From the NCBI RefSeq assembly GCF_030687535.1, contig NZ_CP117437.1, positions 1,137,501 through 1,201,500 of the forward strand: 64,000 nt of DNA, in the 5' to 3' direction. The DNA comes from Pseudomonas sp. FP2335 (lineage in GTDB: Bacteria > Pseudomonadota > Gammaproteobacteria > Pseudomonadales > Pseudomonadaceae). This document shows positions 26,794 to 37,882 of the stretch, piece by piece. Below the pieces are notes generated by a model. It had not been told where the DNA came from. It saw nothing but the letters and a program-made list of their open reading frames with translations, and did no database searches. Every line of letters begins with the position of its first letter. Position 1 is the first letter of the stretch. The translations under genes and the position numbers were made by a program.

Positions 26794-28188
26794 ATGGATG
26801 ATCACGGACGCACCCCTTCTTCCGACCAGCCAATCCTTTATGTGCTTGATACCAACGTATTGATCCACGATCCAAACGCACTGCTCAACTTTGAAGAACA
26901 CCACGTCGCCATCCCGATGATCGTGCTTGAGGAACTCGACAAACTCAAAAGCGGGCACCACAGCGTTGCGGCCGAATGCCGCCAGGCCATTCGCCTGATC
27001 GACAAGACCTTGGGCGAGGCCTCTCCTGAGGACGTTGAAGTCGGCGTGCCGATCCAGCGCGGCAAGAGCGGGCCCAAGGGCTTGCTGTCGATCCTGATGA
27101 GCAAGGGCCGCGAACCCAACAGCCTACTGCCGGAAAACCTCAACGACAACAAGATCATCAACCAGTTGATCGACCTGCACGCGCGTGACAAGGACCTGCG
27201 CGTGGTGCTGGTGACCAAAGACATCAACATGCGCCTCAAGGCCCGTGCGTGTGGGATCGCGGCCGAGGACTACAGCACCGACCAACTGGTCGATGACGTA
27301 TCGATGCTGTCCCGTGGTTATCACATGATGACCGGCTCGTTCTGGGACCGCGTCAGCAAGGTTGAAACCCGCCAGGACCATGGCCGCACCTGGCACCAGG
27401 TGCAACTGATCGACAACCTGCCGGCCGTGCATATCAATGAATTCATCGTCGACGAACAGGGCTTTGTGGGCTGGATCAAAGAGATCCAGGTCGACAAGCT
27501 GCTGATTCTCGACCTGCATCAGGAACCCCTGTTGCACCAGGAAGCCTGGGGCCTGAAACCGCGTGACATCTACCAGAGCCTGGCGCTGTACGCGCTGCTC
27601 GACCCGGACATCCACCTGGTCAACCTGACGGGCGCCGCCGGTTCCGGCAAAACCATTCTCGCCCTGGCCGCCGCCATCGAGCAGACCATGGTGACCAAGC
27701 GCTATCGCCGCATCATCGCCACCCGCAGCGTGCAGGGCCTGGATCAGGAAATCGGTTTCCTGCCCGGCACCGAAGCGGAAAAAATGGAGCCGTGGCTGGG
27801 GGCGATCACCGACAACCTCGAAGCCTTGCACATGGATGACGAAAACACCCATGGCAGCGTCGACTACATCCTCAGCAAAGTGCCGTTGCAGTTCAAATCC
27901 CTCAACTACATCCGGGGTCGCAGCTTCCAGCAAAGCCTGATCTTGATCGATGAATGCCAGAACCTCACGCCGCACCAGATGAAAACCATCATCACCCGTG
28001 CCGGCGCCGGTTCCAAAGTGGTGTGCCTGGGCAACCTGGCACAGATCGACACTCCTTACCTGTCCGCGACCAGCTCCGGGCTGACCTATCTGACGGAACG
28101 CTTCAAGGACTTCCCGAACGGCGTGCATATTGCGCTGCAGGGTGTTCCACGCTCGATCTTGGCTGAATACGCCGAGTCGCACCTCTAA
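26794..28188 (+). CDS. PhoH family ATPase with N-terminal PIN domain
   Basis: 464 residues. N-terminal PIN (VapC-like nuclease) domain, about 10-150, with YVLDTNVLIHDP and a conserved EELDKLK; C-terminal PhoH ATPase with Walker A GAAGSGKTILA near residue 280 and Walker B LILIDECQN. PIN-PhoH proteins are RNA helicase/nuclease candidates in other bacteria. AAGGTGA precedes the ATG. Some pseudomonads call it YlaK-like; no gene name is secure. Confidence 0.92.
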   Translation: MDDHGRTPSSDQPILYVLDTNVLIHDPNALLNFEEHHVAIPMIVLEELDKLKSGHHSVAAECRQAIRLIDKTLGEASPEDVEVGVPIQRGKSGPKGLLSILMSKGREPNSLLPENLNDNKIINQLIDLHARDKDLRVVLVTKDINMRLKARACGIAAEDYSTDQLVDDVSMLSRGYHMMTGSFWDRVSKVETRQDHGRTWHQVQLIDNLPAVHINEFIVDEQGFVGWIKEIQVDKLLILDLHQEPLLHQEAWGLKPRDIYQSLALYALLDPDIHLVNLTGAAGSGKTILALAAAIEQTMVTKRYRRIIATRSVQGLDQEIGFLPGTEAEKMEPWLGAITDNLEALHMDDENTHGSVDYILSKVPLQFKSLNYIRGRSFQQSLILIDECQNLTPHQMKTIITRAGAGSKVVCLGNLAQIDTPYLSATSSGLTYLTERFKDFPNGVHIALQGVPRSILAEYAESHL

Positions 28189-28201
28189 ACGCGGTCAAAA
28201 T

Positions 28202-28289
28202 GTGGGAGCGGGCTTGCTCGCGAATACGGAGTATCAGTCGCCGAATGTATTGACTGACACACCGTATTCGCGAGCAAGTCCGCTCCCAC
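28202..28289. repeat. REPIN between phoH and moaC
   Basis: Left copy GTGGGAGCGGGCTTGCTCG, right copy AAGTCCGCTCCCAC (one mismatch to the usual copy), starting 13 nt past the phoH-like stop. Confidence 0.92.
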
Positions 28290-28356
28290 ACAAGCGCTCT
28301 CCACATATTGATCAGTGTTGGGTTTACAATCGCTGCTCCTGATCAGGAGTATCCCT

Positions 28357-28830
28357 GTGCTGACTCATCTCGATTCCCAAGGTCGCGCCCACATGGTCGA
28401 CGTTACCGACAAGTCCGTGACGTTCCGTGAAGCGGTGGCCGAAGCCCGGGTGCGCATGCTGCCCGAGACCCTGCAAATGATTGTCGACGGCGCCCATCCC
28501 AAGGGCGACGTGTTTGCCGTGGCCCGCATCGCCGGGATCCAGGCGGCGAAAAAAACCAGTGATCTGATCCCGTTGTGCCACCCGCTTATGTTGACGGGCG
28601 TCAAGGTCGAACTGAGCGCCGACGGCGCAGACTCGGTGCACATCCTGGCGCGCTGCAAACTCTCCGGCCAGACCGGCGTGGAGATGGAAGCCCTCACCGC
28701 CGCCAGCGTCGCGGCCCTGACCATCTACGACATGTGCAAGGCCGTGGACCGGGGCATGACCATCGAAAGCATTCGCCTGCTGGAAAAGCTGGGCGGCAAG
28801 AGCGGGCATTTCAAGGCGGACCAGGCATGA
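28357..28830 (+). CDS. moaC: Cyclic pyranopterin monophosphate synthase MoaC
   Basis: 157 residues from GTG 28357 ([19 protein letters not shown]), chosen because CAGGAG lies 8 nt upstream and it matches the family length of about 160. Conserved DLIPLCHPL and the catalytic-loop DMCKAVD are present. MoaC makes cyclic pyranopterin monophosphate in molybdenum cofactor synthesis. First of moaC-moaD-moaE; moaA is not in the window. Confidence 0.96.
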   Translation: MLTHLDSQGRAHMVDVTDKSVTFREAVAEARVRMLPETLQMIVDGAHPKGDVFAVARIAGIQAAKKTSDLIPLCHPLMLTGVKVELSADGADSVHILARCKLSGQTGVEMEALTAASVAALTIYDMCKAVDRGMTIESIRLLEKLGGKSGHFKADQA

Positions 28831-29069
28831 GCATCAACGTATTGTTTTTTGCGCGTTACAGCGAAGTGATTGGCTTGGACTCGCTGGAAATGGAAGGCGA
28901 GTTCGCCACTGTCGACGCGGTGCGTTTGGCGTTGGCCGCCGATCCAGGTTTTGACGTGCTCAACGAAACCAGCCTGATGTGTGCGCGCAACGAGGAGCTG
29001 TGTGGCCTCGACGAGCCGTTGAAGGCTGGCGATGAGGTTGCGTTCTTTCCGCCGGTGACCGGAGGCTGA
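28827..29069 (+). CDS. moaD: Molybdopterin synthase small subunit MoaD
   Basis: 80 residues with a ubiquitin-like fold and the C-terminal Gly-Gly (PPVTGG) that carries the thiocarboxylate sulfur donor. Its ATG overlaps the moaC stop (ATGA). It acts with MoaE, encoded 2 nt downstream, to convert cPMP to molybdopterin. Confidence 0.95.
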   Translation: MSINVLFFARYSEVIGLDSLEMEGEFATVDAVRLALAADPGFDVLNETSLMCARNEELCGLDEPLKAGDEVAFFPPVTGG

Positions 29070-29071
29070 GC

Positions 29072-29524
29072 ATGGCCATTCGAGTGCAGGTCCAGGCGTT
29101 CGATCCGGGCGCCGAGGTCAACGCCATGCATGCGGCCAACGTGGGCGTAGGTGCGGTGGTGAGTTTTGTCGGCTACGTGCGCGACTTCAACGACGGCCTG
29201 GAGGTGGCGGGGATGTTCCTGGAGCACTACCCCGGCATGACCGAGAAAGCCCTGGCCAAGATTGCCGTGGAGGCCGAGCAGCGCTGGCCGTTGCTCAAGC
29301 TGGAAGTGCTGCACCGCGTCGGCGCGTTGGAGCCGGGAGAGCCGATTGTGTTCGTGGCAGCCGCGAGCGCTCATCGCCAGGCGGCGTTTGATGCCTGTGC
29401 GTTCGTGATGGATTACTTGAAGACGCGGGCGCCGTTCTGGAAGAAGGAAAATACCAGTGAGGGGCCGCGCTGGGTGGAAGGGCGCAGTAGCGACTACGCC
29501 GCCGCAGACCGCTGGAAATCTTAG
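29072..29524 (+). CDS. moaE: Molybdopterin synthase large subunit MoaE
   Basis: 150 residues with GAVVSFVGYVRDFNDG, LEHYPGMTEKAL, HRVGALEPGEPIVFVAAAS, and the active-site Lys region FWKKE near residue 128. Catalytic subunit of molybdopterin synthase. It ends the moaCDE operon; the following REPIN plus a T-run on the plus strand may serve as transcript end. Confidence 0.96.
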   Translation: MAIRVQVQAFDPGAEVNAMHAANVGVGAVVSFVGYVRDFNDGLEVAGMFLEHYPGMTEKALAKIAVEAEQRWPLLKLEVLHRVGALEPGEPIVFVAAASAHRQAAFDACAFVMDYLKTRAPFWKKENTSEGPRWVEGRSSDYAAADRWKS

Positions 29525-29543
29525 GCCAAACACAAAACCCAAT

Positions 29544-29630
29544 GTGGGAGCGGGCTTGCTCGCGAATGCGGAGTGTCAGTCGATACATGCATGACTGATA
29601 CACCGTATTCGCGAGCAAGCCCGCTCCCAC
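29544..29630. repeat. REPIN between convergent moaE and rhlB
   Basis: Full doublet, followed on the plus strand by ATTTTTTTAC, so the hairpin could terminate moaCDE transcripts. Confidence 0.92.
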
Positions 29631-29651
29631 ATTTTTTTACTGCATTTCAGC

Positions 29652-31103
29652 TTAAGCAGGGCGTTTGCGTTCTACCGGGCGCAGCAAATGCGTCGGCGGC
29701 GTCTCACAACTGATCTTGCGCCCCAGCAACGTTTCGATCGACGGCAACTGGTACGAATCATCTTCCCCGGCAAAGCTGATCGACACACCCGCAGCCCCCG
29801 CACGGCCAGTACGACCAATACGGTGCACATAGTCATCCGGCACTTCCGGCAGGGTGAAGTTGATCACGTGGCTGATGCCATCAATGTGAATCCCGCGGCC
29901 TGCCACGTCGGTGGCCACCAGCACGCGGATCTTGCCTTCGCGGAAACCTTCCAGGGTCTTGATGCGCTTGTGCTGTGGCACGTCACCGGACAGTTGCGCG
30001 GCGTTGACGCCATCACGCACCAGGCGCTCTTCGATGCGGCGCACTTCATCCTTGCGGTTGGCAAACACCATCACACGCTCCCAACCGTTGTCGTTGACCA
30101 GGTTGTAGAGCAGCTTGTACTTGTCGGCACCGGCCACGGCGTAGATGTGTTGCTCGACGTTTTCGCTGGCGACGTTTTCCGCTTCGATCTCGACGATGGA
30201 CGGCTCGGTGGTCCACTGCTTGGCGAGGTTCATCACGTCTTCGGTAAAGGTCGCGGAGAACAGCAGGGTCTGGCGCTCGGATTTCGGCGGGGTCTGGCGA
30301 ATGATCTGGCGTACTTGCGGGATAAAGCCCATGTCGAGCATGCGGTCGGCTTCGTCCAGCACCATCACTTCGACCATGTCCAGGTGCACGTCGCCGCGCT
30401 GGTTGAAGTCCAGCAGGCGGCCGGGGGTGGCAACCAGAATGTCGCAGTGACGGGCTTCGAGGTGCTTGAGCTGCTTGTCGAAGTCCATGCCACCGACGAA
30501 CGTCATGACGTTGAGACCGGTGTACTTGGTCAGGTCGGCGGCGTCCTTGGCGATCTGCACCACCAGCTCGCGGGTCGGGGCGATGATCAGCGCGCGCGGT
30601 TCACCCATGTAGCGCTCTTTCGGCGGCGGCGTCTGCAGCAGCTGGGTGATGATCGAGATCAGGAACGCGGCGGTCTTGCCGGTGCCGGTCTGGGCGCGGC
30701 CGATGGCGTCTTTGCCCGCCAGGGTGAAGCCCAGCACCTGTGCCTGGATCGGCGTGCAGTATGGGAAACCCAGGTCCTGGATGGCGTGCATCAGTTCCGG
30801 GGCGAGTTTGAAGTCGTGGAAGCGGGTCTTGCCTTCCTGGGGTTCGACGACGAAGTCTTCGAGTTTCCAGGGAATGACCGGCGGCTTGGGCGCGCGCTCG
30901 CGGCGAGGCTTGGGGGCCGGTGCCGCTTCTTTAGCCGGTTCAGGCGTGGTCACCGTAGGCGTCGTCGGCTGGGCGACAGGCGCAGGCCGCTCTGGCTGTT
31001 TACCGTCATTGCGGCTGCCGGCAGTCGGGACAGGAGCACTGGGAACAGGCGCGAGCGGCTCGGCCTCGCTTTTGCCGAACATCTTCTTGAGTGCTTCGAG
31101 CAC
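29652..31103 (-). CDS. rhlB: DEAD-box RNA helicase RhlB
   Basis: 483 residues. A low-complexity Pro/Ala/Lys N-terminal extension of about 75 residues precedes the helicase core: Q-motif region (YCTPIQAQ), [26 protein letters not shown] in LFSATFTED, and HRIGRTGR. It unwinds structured RNA in the degradosome of enterobacteria; the Pseudomonas proteins carry the extension at the N-terminus. RhlB or a close paralog. Confidence 0.88.
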   Translation of the reverse strand: MLEALKKMFGKSEAEPLAPVPSAPVPTAGSRNDGKQPERPAPVAQPTTPTVTTPEPAKEAAPAPKPRRERAPKPPVIPWKLEDFVVEPQEGKTRFHDFKLAPELMHAIQDLGFPYCTPIQAQVLGFTLAGKDAIGRAQTGTGKTAAFLISIITQLLQTPPPKERYMGEPRALIIAPTRELVVQIAKDAADLTKYTGLNVMTFVGGMDFDKQLKHLEARHCDILVATPGRLLDFNQRGDVHLDMVEVMVLDEADRMLDMGFIPQVRQIIRQTPPKSERQTLLFSATFTEDVMNLAKQWTTEPSIVEIEAENVASENVEQHIYAVAGADKYKLLYNLVNDNGWERVMVFANRKDEVRRIEERLVRDGVNAAQLSGDVPQHKRIKTLEGFREGKIRVLVATDVAGRGIHIDGISHVINFTLPEVPDDYVHRIGRTGRAGAAGVSISFAGEDDSYQLPSIETLLGRKISCETPPTHLLRPVERKRPA

Positions 31104-31204
31104 GGTGATCTCATTAATTGGTTAAGGAATGTACGCCGGCCAGTGTAATGCAAGAAACGGGCGCGGCGTAGTGCGTCTGTCATACGGCTACATAAACGCC
31201 GGGT

Positions 31205-32089
<885 letters not shown>

Positions 32090-32206
32090 TTACAGCGACA
32101 GCCTCATGCCGTTTGACCCCAAAAAAAGCCAACACGGGTCGATGTCGCCTCAAAAGGGTGCGGTGGGGTTCGAGCTCCGACACAACAAGAGCAACTGGAG
32201 GTTTGA

Positions 32207-33238
32207 ATGAAGGTATTGAAATCCACCCTGGCCATCGTGACTGCGGCGGCCGTATTGGGTGTCAGTGGTTTCGCCCAAGCCGGCGCCACCCTGGATGCCG
32301 TGCAGAAGAAAGGCTTTGTGCAATGTGGCGTGAGTGACGGCCTGCCGGGTTTCTCGGTGCCGGATGCCAGCGGCAAGATCCTCGGGATCGACGCTGACGT
32401 GTGCCGCGCTGTTGCCGCTGCCGTGTTCGGCGATGCGACCAAGGTCAAATTCAGCCAGTTGAACGCCAAGGAGCGTTTCACCGCGCTTCAGTCCGGCGAA
32501 GTCGACATTCTGTCCCGCAACACCACCATGACCAGCTCCCGTGACGCCGGTATGGGCCTGAAATTCCCGGGCTTCATCACCTACTACGATGGCATCGGCT
32601 TCCTGGTAAACAACAAGCTGGGCGTGAAGAGCGCCAAGGAACTGGACGGTGCAACCATCTGCATCCAGGCCGGTACCACCACCGAGCTGAACGTTTCCGA
32701 CTACTTCCGTGGCAACGGCCTGAAATACACCCCGATCACCTTCGACACCTCCGATGAAAGCGCCAAGTCGCTGGAATCCGGGCGTTGCGACGTGCTGACC
32801 TCGGACAAGTCCCAACTGTTCGCCCAGCGCAGCAAGCTGGCCTCGCCGAAGGACTACGTGGTTCTGCCGGAAACCATTTCCAAAGAACCGCTGGGCCCGG
32901 TCGTGCGTAACGGCGACGACGAGTGGCTGGCCATCGTGCGCTGGGTTGGCTACGCCATGCTCAACGCTGAAGAAGCCGGTATCACTTCGAAAAACGTTGA
33001 AGCTGAAGCCAAGTCCACCAAGAACCCGGACGTCGCGCGTCTGCTCGGTGCTGACGGCGAATACGGCAAAGACCTGAAAGTGAAGAAAGACTGGGTTGTA
33101 CAGATCGTCAAGCAGGTCGGTAACTACGGTGAAGTGTTCGAGCGCAACCTGGGCAAGAGCACCCCGCTGGAAATCGACCGTGGCCTGAACGCGCTGTGGA
33201 ACAACGGCGGCATTCAATACGCACCACCTGTGCGCTGA
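32207..33238 (+). CDS. aapJ: General L-amino-acid ABC transporter, binding protein
   Basis: 343 residues with signal peptide ending SGFAQA; mature part begins GATLDAVQKKGFVQCGVSDG, the family-3 solute-binding signature, with a Cys pair (VQCGV and DVCRAV). High-affinity periplasmic binding protein of the Aap/Bzt broad-specificity amino-acid importer. GGAG precedes the ATG. First gene of aapJQMP, with a 72-nt gap to aapQ. Confidence 0.94.
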   Translation: MKVLKSTLAIVTAAAVLGVSGFAQAGATLDAVQKKGFVQCGVSDGLPGFSVPDASGKILGIDADVCRAVAAAVFGDATKVKFSQLNAKERFTALQSGEVDILSRNTTMTSSRDAGMGLKFPGFITYYDGIGFLVNNKLGVKSAKELDGATICIQAGTTTELNVSDYFRGNGLKYTPITFDTSDESAKSLESGRCDVLTSDKSQLFAQRSKLASPKDYVVLPETISKEPLGPVVRNGDDEWLAIVRWVGYAMLNAEEAGITSKNVEAEAKSTKNPDVARLLGADGEYGKDLKVKKDWVVQIVKQVGNYGEVFERNLGKSTPLEIDRGLNALWNNGGIQYAPPVR

Positions 33239-33310
33239 TCGCTGATGGTTCTGTCACCCGGTGGGCCAACCGCCGGGTGATGTTCTGTTCCATTATTTCC
33301 GGGGCACTTC

Positions 33311-34492
33311 ATGCAAAATCAAATCGGCGCACCAAAGCAGAAGCTCAGCTTCAGCGATCCCAAAGTGCGTGCGTGGCTCTTCCAGATCATCACGATTGTG
33401 GCGGTGGTCTCGCTGGGCTGGTACCTCTTCAACAATACCCAGACCAACCTTCAGCACCGGGGCATTACCTCGGGTTTCGACTTTCTTGAACGCAGTGCCG
33501 GCTTCGGCATCGCGCAGCACTTGATCGATTACACCGAATCGGACAGCTATGCCCGGGTCTTTGTGATCGGCCTGCTCAACACCTTGCTGGTCACCGTGAT
33601 CGGCGTGATCCTGGCGACCCTGCTCGGTTTCATCATCGGCGTGGCGCGTCTGTCGCCGAACTGGATGATCAACAAGCTGGCGACCGTGTATGTGGAAGTG
33701 TTCCGCAACATCCCGCCACTGCTGCAAATCCTGTTCTGGTACTTCGCGGTGTTCCTGACCATGCCGGGGCCGCGCAACAGTCATAACTTCGGCGATACCT
33801 TCTTTGTCAGCAGCCGTGGCCTGAATATGCCGGCAGCGATTGCCGCCGACGGTTTCTGGCCGTTTGTGGTGAGCATCGTGGTTGCCATCGTGGCCATCGT
33901 GCTGATGACGCGTTGGGCCAACAAGCGCTTTGAAGCGACCGGCGAACCGTTCCACAAATTCTGGGCGGGCCTGGCGCTGTTCATCGTGATCCCGGCGTTG
34001 TGCGCGTTGATCTTCGGTGCGCCGCTGCACTGGGAAATGCCGAAGTTGCAGGGCTTCAACTTTGTCGGCGGCTGGGTCCTGATTCCCGAACTGCTGGCGT
34101 TGACCCTGGCGCTGACGGTCTACACCGCGGCGTTTATCGCCGAGATCGTGCGTTCGGGCATCAAGTCCGTCAGCCACGGCCAGACCGAAGCCGCGCGCTC
34201 CCTGGGCCTGCGCCCCGGGCCGACGCTACGCAAAGTCATCATCCCGCAGGCCCTGCGGGTGATCATTCCGCCGCTGACCAGCCAATACCTGAACCTGGCG
34301 AAGAACTCGTCGCTGGCCGCCGGTATCGGTTACCCGGAAATGGTCTCGCTGTTTGCCGGCACGGTGCTCAACCAGACCGGCCAGGCCATCGAAGTCATTG
34401 CCATCACCATGAGCGTGTACCTGGCGATCAGCATCAGCATTTCCCTGCTGATGAACTGGTACAACAAGCGCATTGCGCTGATCGAGCGGTGA
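33311..34492 (+). CDS. aapQ: General L-amino-acid ABC transporter, permease AapQ
   Basis: 393 residues, longer than typical polar-amino-acid permeases as expected for AapQ. It has several membrane helices with an inserted periplasmic loop and the EAA loop as EAARSLGLRPGPTLRK then VIIPQALR, which docks onto the ATPase. Pairs with AapM, encoded 10 nt downstream. Confidence 0.93.
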   Translation: MQNQIGAPKQKLSFSDPKVRAWLFQIITIVAVVSLGWYLFNNTQTNLQHRGITSGFDFLERSAGFGIAQHLIDYTESDSYARVFVIGLLNTLLVTVIGVILATLLGFIIGVARLSPNWMINKLATVYVEVFRNIPPLLQILFWYFAVFLTMPGPRNSHNFGDTFFVSSRGLNMPAAIAADGFWPFVVSIVVAIVAIVLMTRWANKRFEATGEPFHKFWAGLALFIVIPALCALIFGAPLHWEMPKLQGFNFVGGWVLIPELLALTLALTVYTAAFIAEIVRSGIKSVSHGQTEAARSLGLRPGPTLRKVIIPQALRVIIPPLTSQYLNLAKNSSLAAGIGYPEMVSLFAGTVLNQTGQAIEVIAITMSVYLAISISISLLMNWYNKRIALIER

Positions 34493-34502
34493 GGAAACCT
34501 GC

Positions 34503-35600
34503 ATGAGTACGCATACTTTCAAACCTGATATGCCGCCGCCGAGCAAAGTCTTCGGCCCGGTGGCATGGATGCGCGCCAATCTGTTTTCCAGTTGGCTCAA
34601 CACCCTGCTGACGTTGCTGGCGTTCTACCTGGTCTACCTGGTGGTGCCGCCGATCCTGCACTGGGCAATCCTCGACGCCAACTGGGTTGGCACCACCCGT
34701 GCCGATTGCACCAAGGAAGGCGCGTGCTGGGTGTTCATCCAGCAGCGCTTCGGGCAGTTCATGTACGGCTACTACCCCGGCGACCTGCGCTGGCGCGTGG
34801 ACCTGACCGTGTGGCTGGCCATCGTCGGCGTGGCGCCGTTGTTCATCTCGCGCTTTGCGCGCAAGGCGGTCTATGGCCTGGGCTTCCTGGTGCTGTACCC
34901 GATCATTGCCTACTTCCTGTTGCACGGTGGCATCTTCGGCTTGACCAACGTGGCGACCAGCCAATGGGGCGGCCTGATGCTGACCCTGGTGATCGCCACC
35001 GTCGGGATCGCCGGCGCGTTGCCGCTGGGGATTGTGCTGGCGCTGGGGCGGCGTTCGAACATGCCGGCGATTCGTGTGGTCTGCGTGACCTTCATCGAAT
35101 TCTGGCGCGGCGTGCCGTTGATCACCGTGCTGTTCATGTCTTCGGTGATGCTGCCGTTGTTCCTGCCTGAAGGCATGGGCATCGACAAACTGCTGCGGGC
35201 GTTGATCGGCGTGATCCTGTTCCAGTCGGCCTACGTGGCCGAAGTGGTGCGCGGTGGCTTGCAGGCGATTCCCAAGGGCCAATACGAAGCGGCCGCGGCG
35301 ATGGGCCTGGGTTACTGGCGCAGCATGGGCCTGGTGATTCTGCCGCAAGCCCTGAAGCTGGTGATTCCCGGCATCGTCAACACGTTTATCGCGCTGTTCA
35401 AGGACACCAGCCTTGTGATCATCATCGGCCTGTTCGACCTGCTCAACAGCGTCAAGCAAGCCGCCGCCGACCCGAAATGGTTGGGCATGGCCACCGAAGG
35501 CTACGTGTTCGCAGCCCTGGTGTTCTGGATTTTCTGTTTTGGTATGTCGCGCTATTCCATTCATTTGGAACACAAGCTCGACACAGGCCACAAGCGTTAG
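34503..35600 (+). CDS. aapM: General L-amino-acid ABC transporter, permease AapM
   Basis: 365 residues with membrane helices and the EAA loop [20 protein letters not shown]. The N-terminal part contains two Cys ([10 protein letters not shown]) in a periplasmic loop. Second permease of the heterodimeric channel. Ends 11 nt before aapP. Confidence 0.93.
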   Translation: MSTHTFKPDMPPPSKVFGPVAWMRANLFSSWLNTLLTLLAFYLVYLVVPPILHWAILDANWVGTTRADCTKEGACWVFIQQRFGQFMYGYYPGDLRWRVDLTVWLAIVGVAPLFISRFARKAVYGLGFLVLYPIIAYFLLHGGIFGLTNVATSQWGGLMLTLVIATVGIAGALPLGIVLALGRRSNMPAIRVVCVTFIEFWRGVPLITVLFMSSVMLPLFLPEGMGIDKLLRALIGVILFQSAYVAEVVRGGLQAIPKGQYEAAAAMGLGYWRSMGLVILPQALKLVIPGIVNTFIALFKDTSLVIIIGLFDLLNSVKQAAADPKWLGMATEGYVFAALVFWIFCFGMSRYSIHLEHKLDTGHKR

Positions 35601-35611
35601 GAGTTGATGTT

Positions 35612-36376
35612 ATGAGCGAAGCGATCAAACAGCCTGTGAGCCCTGAAGGCATTATTCAGATGCAGGGCGTCAACAAGTGGTACGGCCAGTTCCACGTGTT
35701 GAAAGACATCAACCTCAACGTCAAGCAGGGCGAGCGTATTGTGCTGTGCGGCCCGTCGGGTTCGGGCAAGTCCACCACCATCCGCTGCCTCAACCGCCTG
35801 GAAGAACACCAGCAGGGCCGCATCGTGGTGGATGGCGTGGAGCTGACCAACGACCTCAAGCAGATCGAAGCGATCCGCCGCGAGGTCGGCATGGTGTTCC
35901 AGCACTTCAACCTGTTCCCGCACCTGACCATTTTGCAGAACTGCACCTTGGCGCCGATGTGGGTGCGCAAGATGCCCAAGCGCAAGGCCGAGGAAATCGC
36001 CATGCACTACCTGGAGCGCGTGCGCATCCCGGAGCAGGCCCACAAGTTTCCGGGCCAGTTGTCTGGCGGCCAGCAACAGCGCGTGGCGATTGCCCGTGCC
36101 TTGTGCATGAAGCCGAAAATCATGCTGTTCGACGAGCCGACCTCGGCACTCGACCCAGAGATGGTGAAGGAGGTGCTGGACACCATGATCGGCCTGGCGG
36201 AAGACGGCATGACCATGCTGTGCGTCACCCACGAAATGGGCTTTGCGCGCACCGTGGCCAACCGCGTGATCTTCATGGACAAGGGCGAGATCGTGGAACA
36301 GGCGGCGCCGAATGACTTCTTCGACAACCCGCAGAATGATCGGACCAAGTTGTTCTTGAGCCAGATTTTGCATTGA
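35612..36376 (+). CDS. aapP: General L-amino-acid ABC transporter, ATPase AapP
   Basis: 254 residues from ATG 35612 (AGGAG upstream). Walker [10 protein letters not shown], signature [15 protein letters not shown], Walker [13 protein letters not shown], and the switch His in CVTHEMG. It energises uptake. Last gene of the operon, followed by a strong terminator. Confidence 0.95.
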   Translation: MSEAIKQPVSPEGIIQMQGVNKWYGQFHVLKDINLNVKQGERIVLCGPSGSGKSTTIRCLNRLEEHQQGRIVVDGVELTNDLKQIEAIRREVGMVFQHFNLFPHLTILQNCTLAPMWVRKMPKRKAEEIAMHYLERVRIPEQAHKFPGQLSGGQQQRVAIARALCMKPKIMLFDEPTSALDPEMVKEVLDTMIGLAEDGMTMLCVTHEMGFARTVANRVIFMDKGEIVEQAAPNDFFDNPQNDRTKLFLSQILH

Positions 36377-36391
36377 TCGATGCTTGAATAA

Positions 36392-36424
36392 ACAAACCCG
36401 GCCTGGTGCCGGGTTTGTTTTTTT
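36392..36424 (+). terminator. Rho-independent terminator after aapP
   Basis: Perfect 11-nt arms ACAAACCCGGC (36392-36402) and GCCGGGTTTGT (36408-36418), loop CTGGT, then a run of T. It closes aapJQMP. The following 200 nt before the MFS gene hold no feature I can name. Confidence 0.95.
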
Positions 36425-36628
36425 GGGGCTAGGACGCGTTCAGCGTTTCAGCTTTGTCGTGTTTGGTGTCGCTGAACGTGCCGCGTTCGTAACGTGAGAA
36501 CGCGTTGTGGCCGCCTCCCAACCGCTTTTAACTGTCTAAAAACCCTAGTGCGTTGCTCTTGTAGGTGTGTCCGAATAGGCTGTGGGGCTGTTCATCCAAA
36601 CGACCATCCCTCTGCTGGCAGTGGATCC

Positions 36629-37882
36629 ATGACCTCCGAAACCAAGCTTGAAGAACTGTTGATCGACGCCGAAGCGGACGATGCGGTGGTGCAGCACGCC
36701 CACCCGCAGGTGAGCCGCCCATGGCTGTTGCTGCTGGGGTTGATCCTGGTGGCGTTGAACCTGCGCCCGGCTTTGTCGAGCATGGCGCCGCTGCTCAGCG
36801 AGGTGTCCGCCAGCCTGGGGTTGTCAGCGGCCAAGGCTGGCTTGCTGACCACTTTGCCGGTGCTGTGCCTGGGGTTGTTCGCCCCCTTGGCACCGCTCCT
36901 GGCTCGGCGTTTCGGCGCAGAGCGCGTGGTGCTGGGCATTTTGCTGACGCTGGCCGCCGGCATTCTCCTGCGCAGTTCCTTCGGTGAAGTCGGGCTGTTC
37001 GCCGGCAGCCTGATGGCCGGTGCCAGCATCGGCATCATCGGTGTGTTGCTGCCCGGTATCGTCAAGCGAGATTTCGCCAAGCAGGCAGGGGCCATGACGG
37101 GTGTCTACACCATGGCCCTGTGCCTGGGCGCGGCGGTGGCGGCGGGGGCGACGGTGCCCCTGAGCCAGTATTTCGACGACAGTTGGAATATCGGCCTGGG
37201 ATTCTGGATTGTACCTGCCGTGTTGGCGGCGTTGTTCTGGCTGCCTCAGGTCGGGCACAAACAGGGGAATCACCGGGTTGCCTACCGCGTGAAAGGGTTG
37301 CTGCGTGATCCGCTGGCCTGGCAAGTCACCTTGTATATGGGCCTGCAATCGTCCCTGGCGTACATCGTGTTTGGCTGGCTGCCGTCCATCCTGATCGGCC
37401 GCGGCCTGAGTGCCACCGAGGCGGGGTTGGCGCTGTCGGGTTCGATCATCGTGCAGTTGATCAGCTCCCTCGCCGCGCCTTGGCTGGCCACCCGTGGCAA
37501 GGACCAGCGCCTGGCCATCGTGGTGGTGATGCTGCTGACCCTCGGCGGTTTGTTCGGTTGCCTGTATGCGCCCATCGAAGGGCTGTGGGGCTGGGCGATT
37601 CTGCTTGGCCTGGGCCAAGGCGGCACCTTCAGCCTGGCGCTGACCTTGATCGTGCTGCGCTCACGGGACTCCCATGTGGCGGCCAACCTGTCGAGCATGG
37701 CCCAAGGGTTCGGCTACACCCTGGCGTCCCTGGGGCCGCTGGCGGTGGGCGTCCTGCATGACTGGACCGGTGGCTGGGGAGCCACCGGTTGGGTCTTCGC
37801 GGTGATCGGCGTCGGTGCGATCGTCACAGGGTGCGGGGCAGGTCGTGCCCAGTACGTCGGCGTCACCAGCGAAAAGGTCTGA
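36629..37882 (+). CDS. CynX/NimT-type MFS transporter
   Basis: 417 residues from ATG 36629; the longer upstream frame has no membrane or signal character. Twelve hydrophobic segments with the CynX-family opening ALNLRPALSSMAPLL and AGLLTTLPVLCLG. Relatives transport cyanate, nitroimidazole or related small molecules, but the substrate here is unknown. Its stop codon is directly followed by the stop codon of the convergent DUF1120 gene, with no spacer. Confidence 0.88.
   Translation: MTSETKLEELLIDAEADDAVVQHAHPQVSRPWLLLLGLILVALNLRPALSSMAPLLSEVSASLGLSAAKAGLLTTLPVLCLGLFAPLAPLLARRFGAERVVLGILLTLAAGILLRSSFGEVGLFAGSLMAGASIGIIGVLLPGIVKRDFAKQAGAMTGVYTMALCLGAAVAAGATVPLSQYFDDSWNIGLGFWIVPAVLAALFWLPQVGHKQGNHRVAYRVKGLLRDPLAWQVTLYMGLQSSLAYIVFGWLPSILIGRGLSATEAGLALSGSIIVQLISSLAAPWLATRGKDQRLAIVVVMLLTLGGLFGCLYAPIEGLWGWAILLGLGQGGTFSLALTLIVLRSRDSHVAANLSSMAQGFGYTLASLGPLAVGVLHDWTGGWGATGWVFAVIGVGAIVTGCGAGRAQYVGVTSEKV

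Noticed and set aside
2982..29630. Repeated GTGGGAGCGGG units as a CRISPR array
   Set aside because: The units are inverted pairs dispersed kilobases apart, lacking regular spacers and cas genes; they are REPINs.
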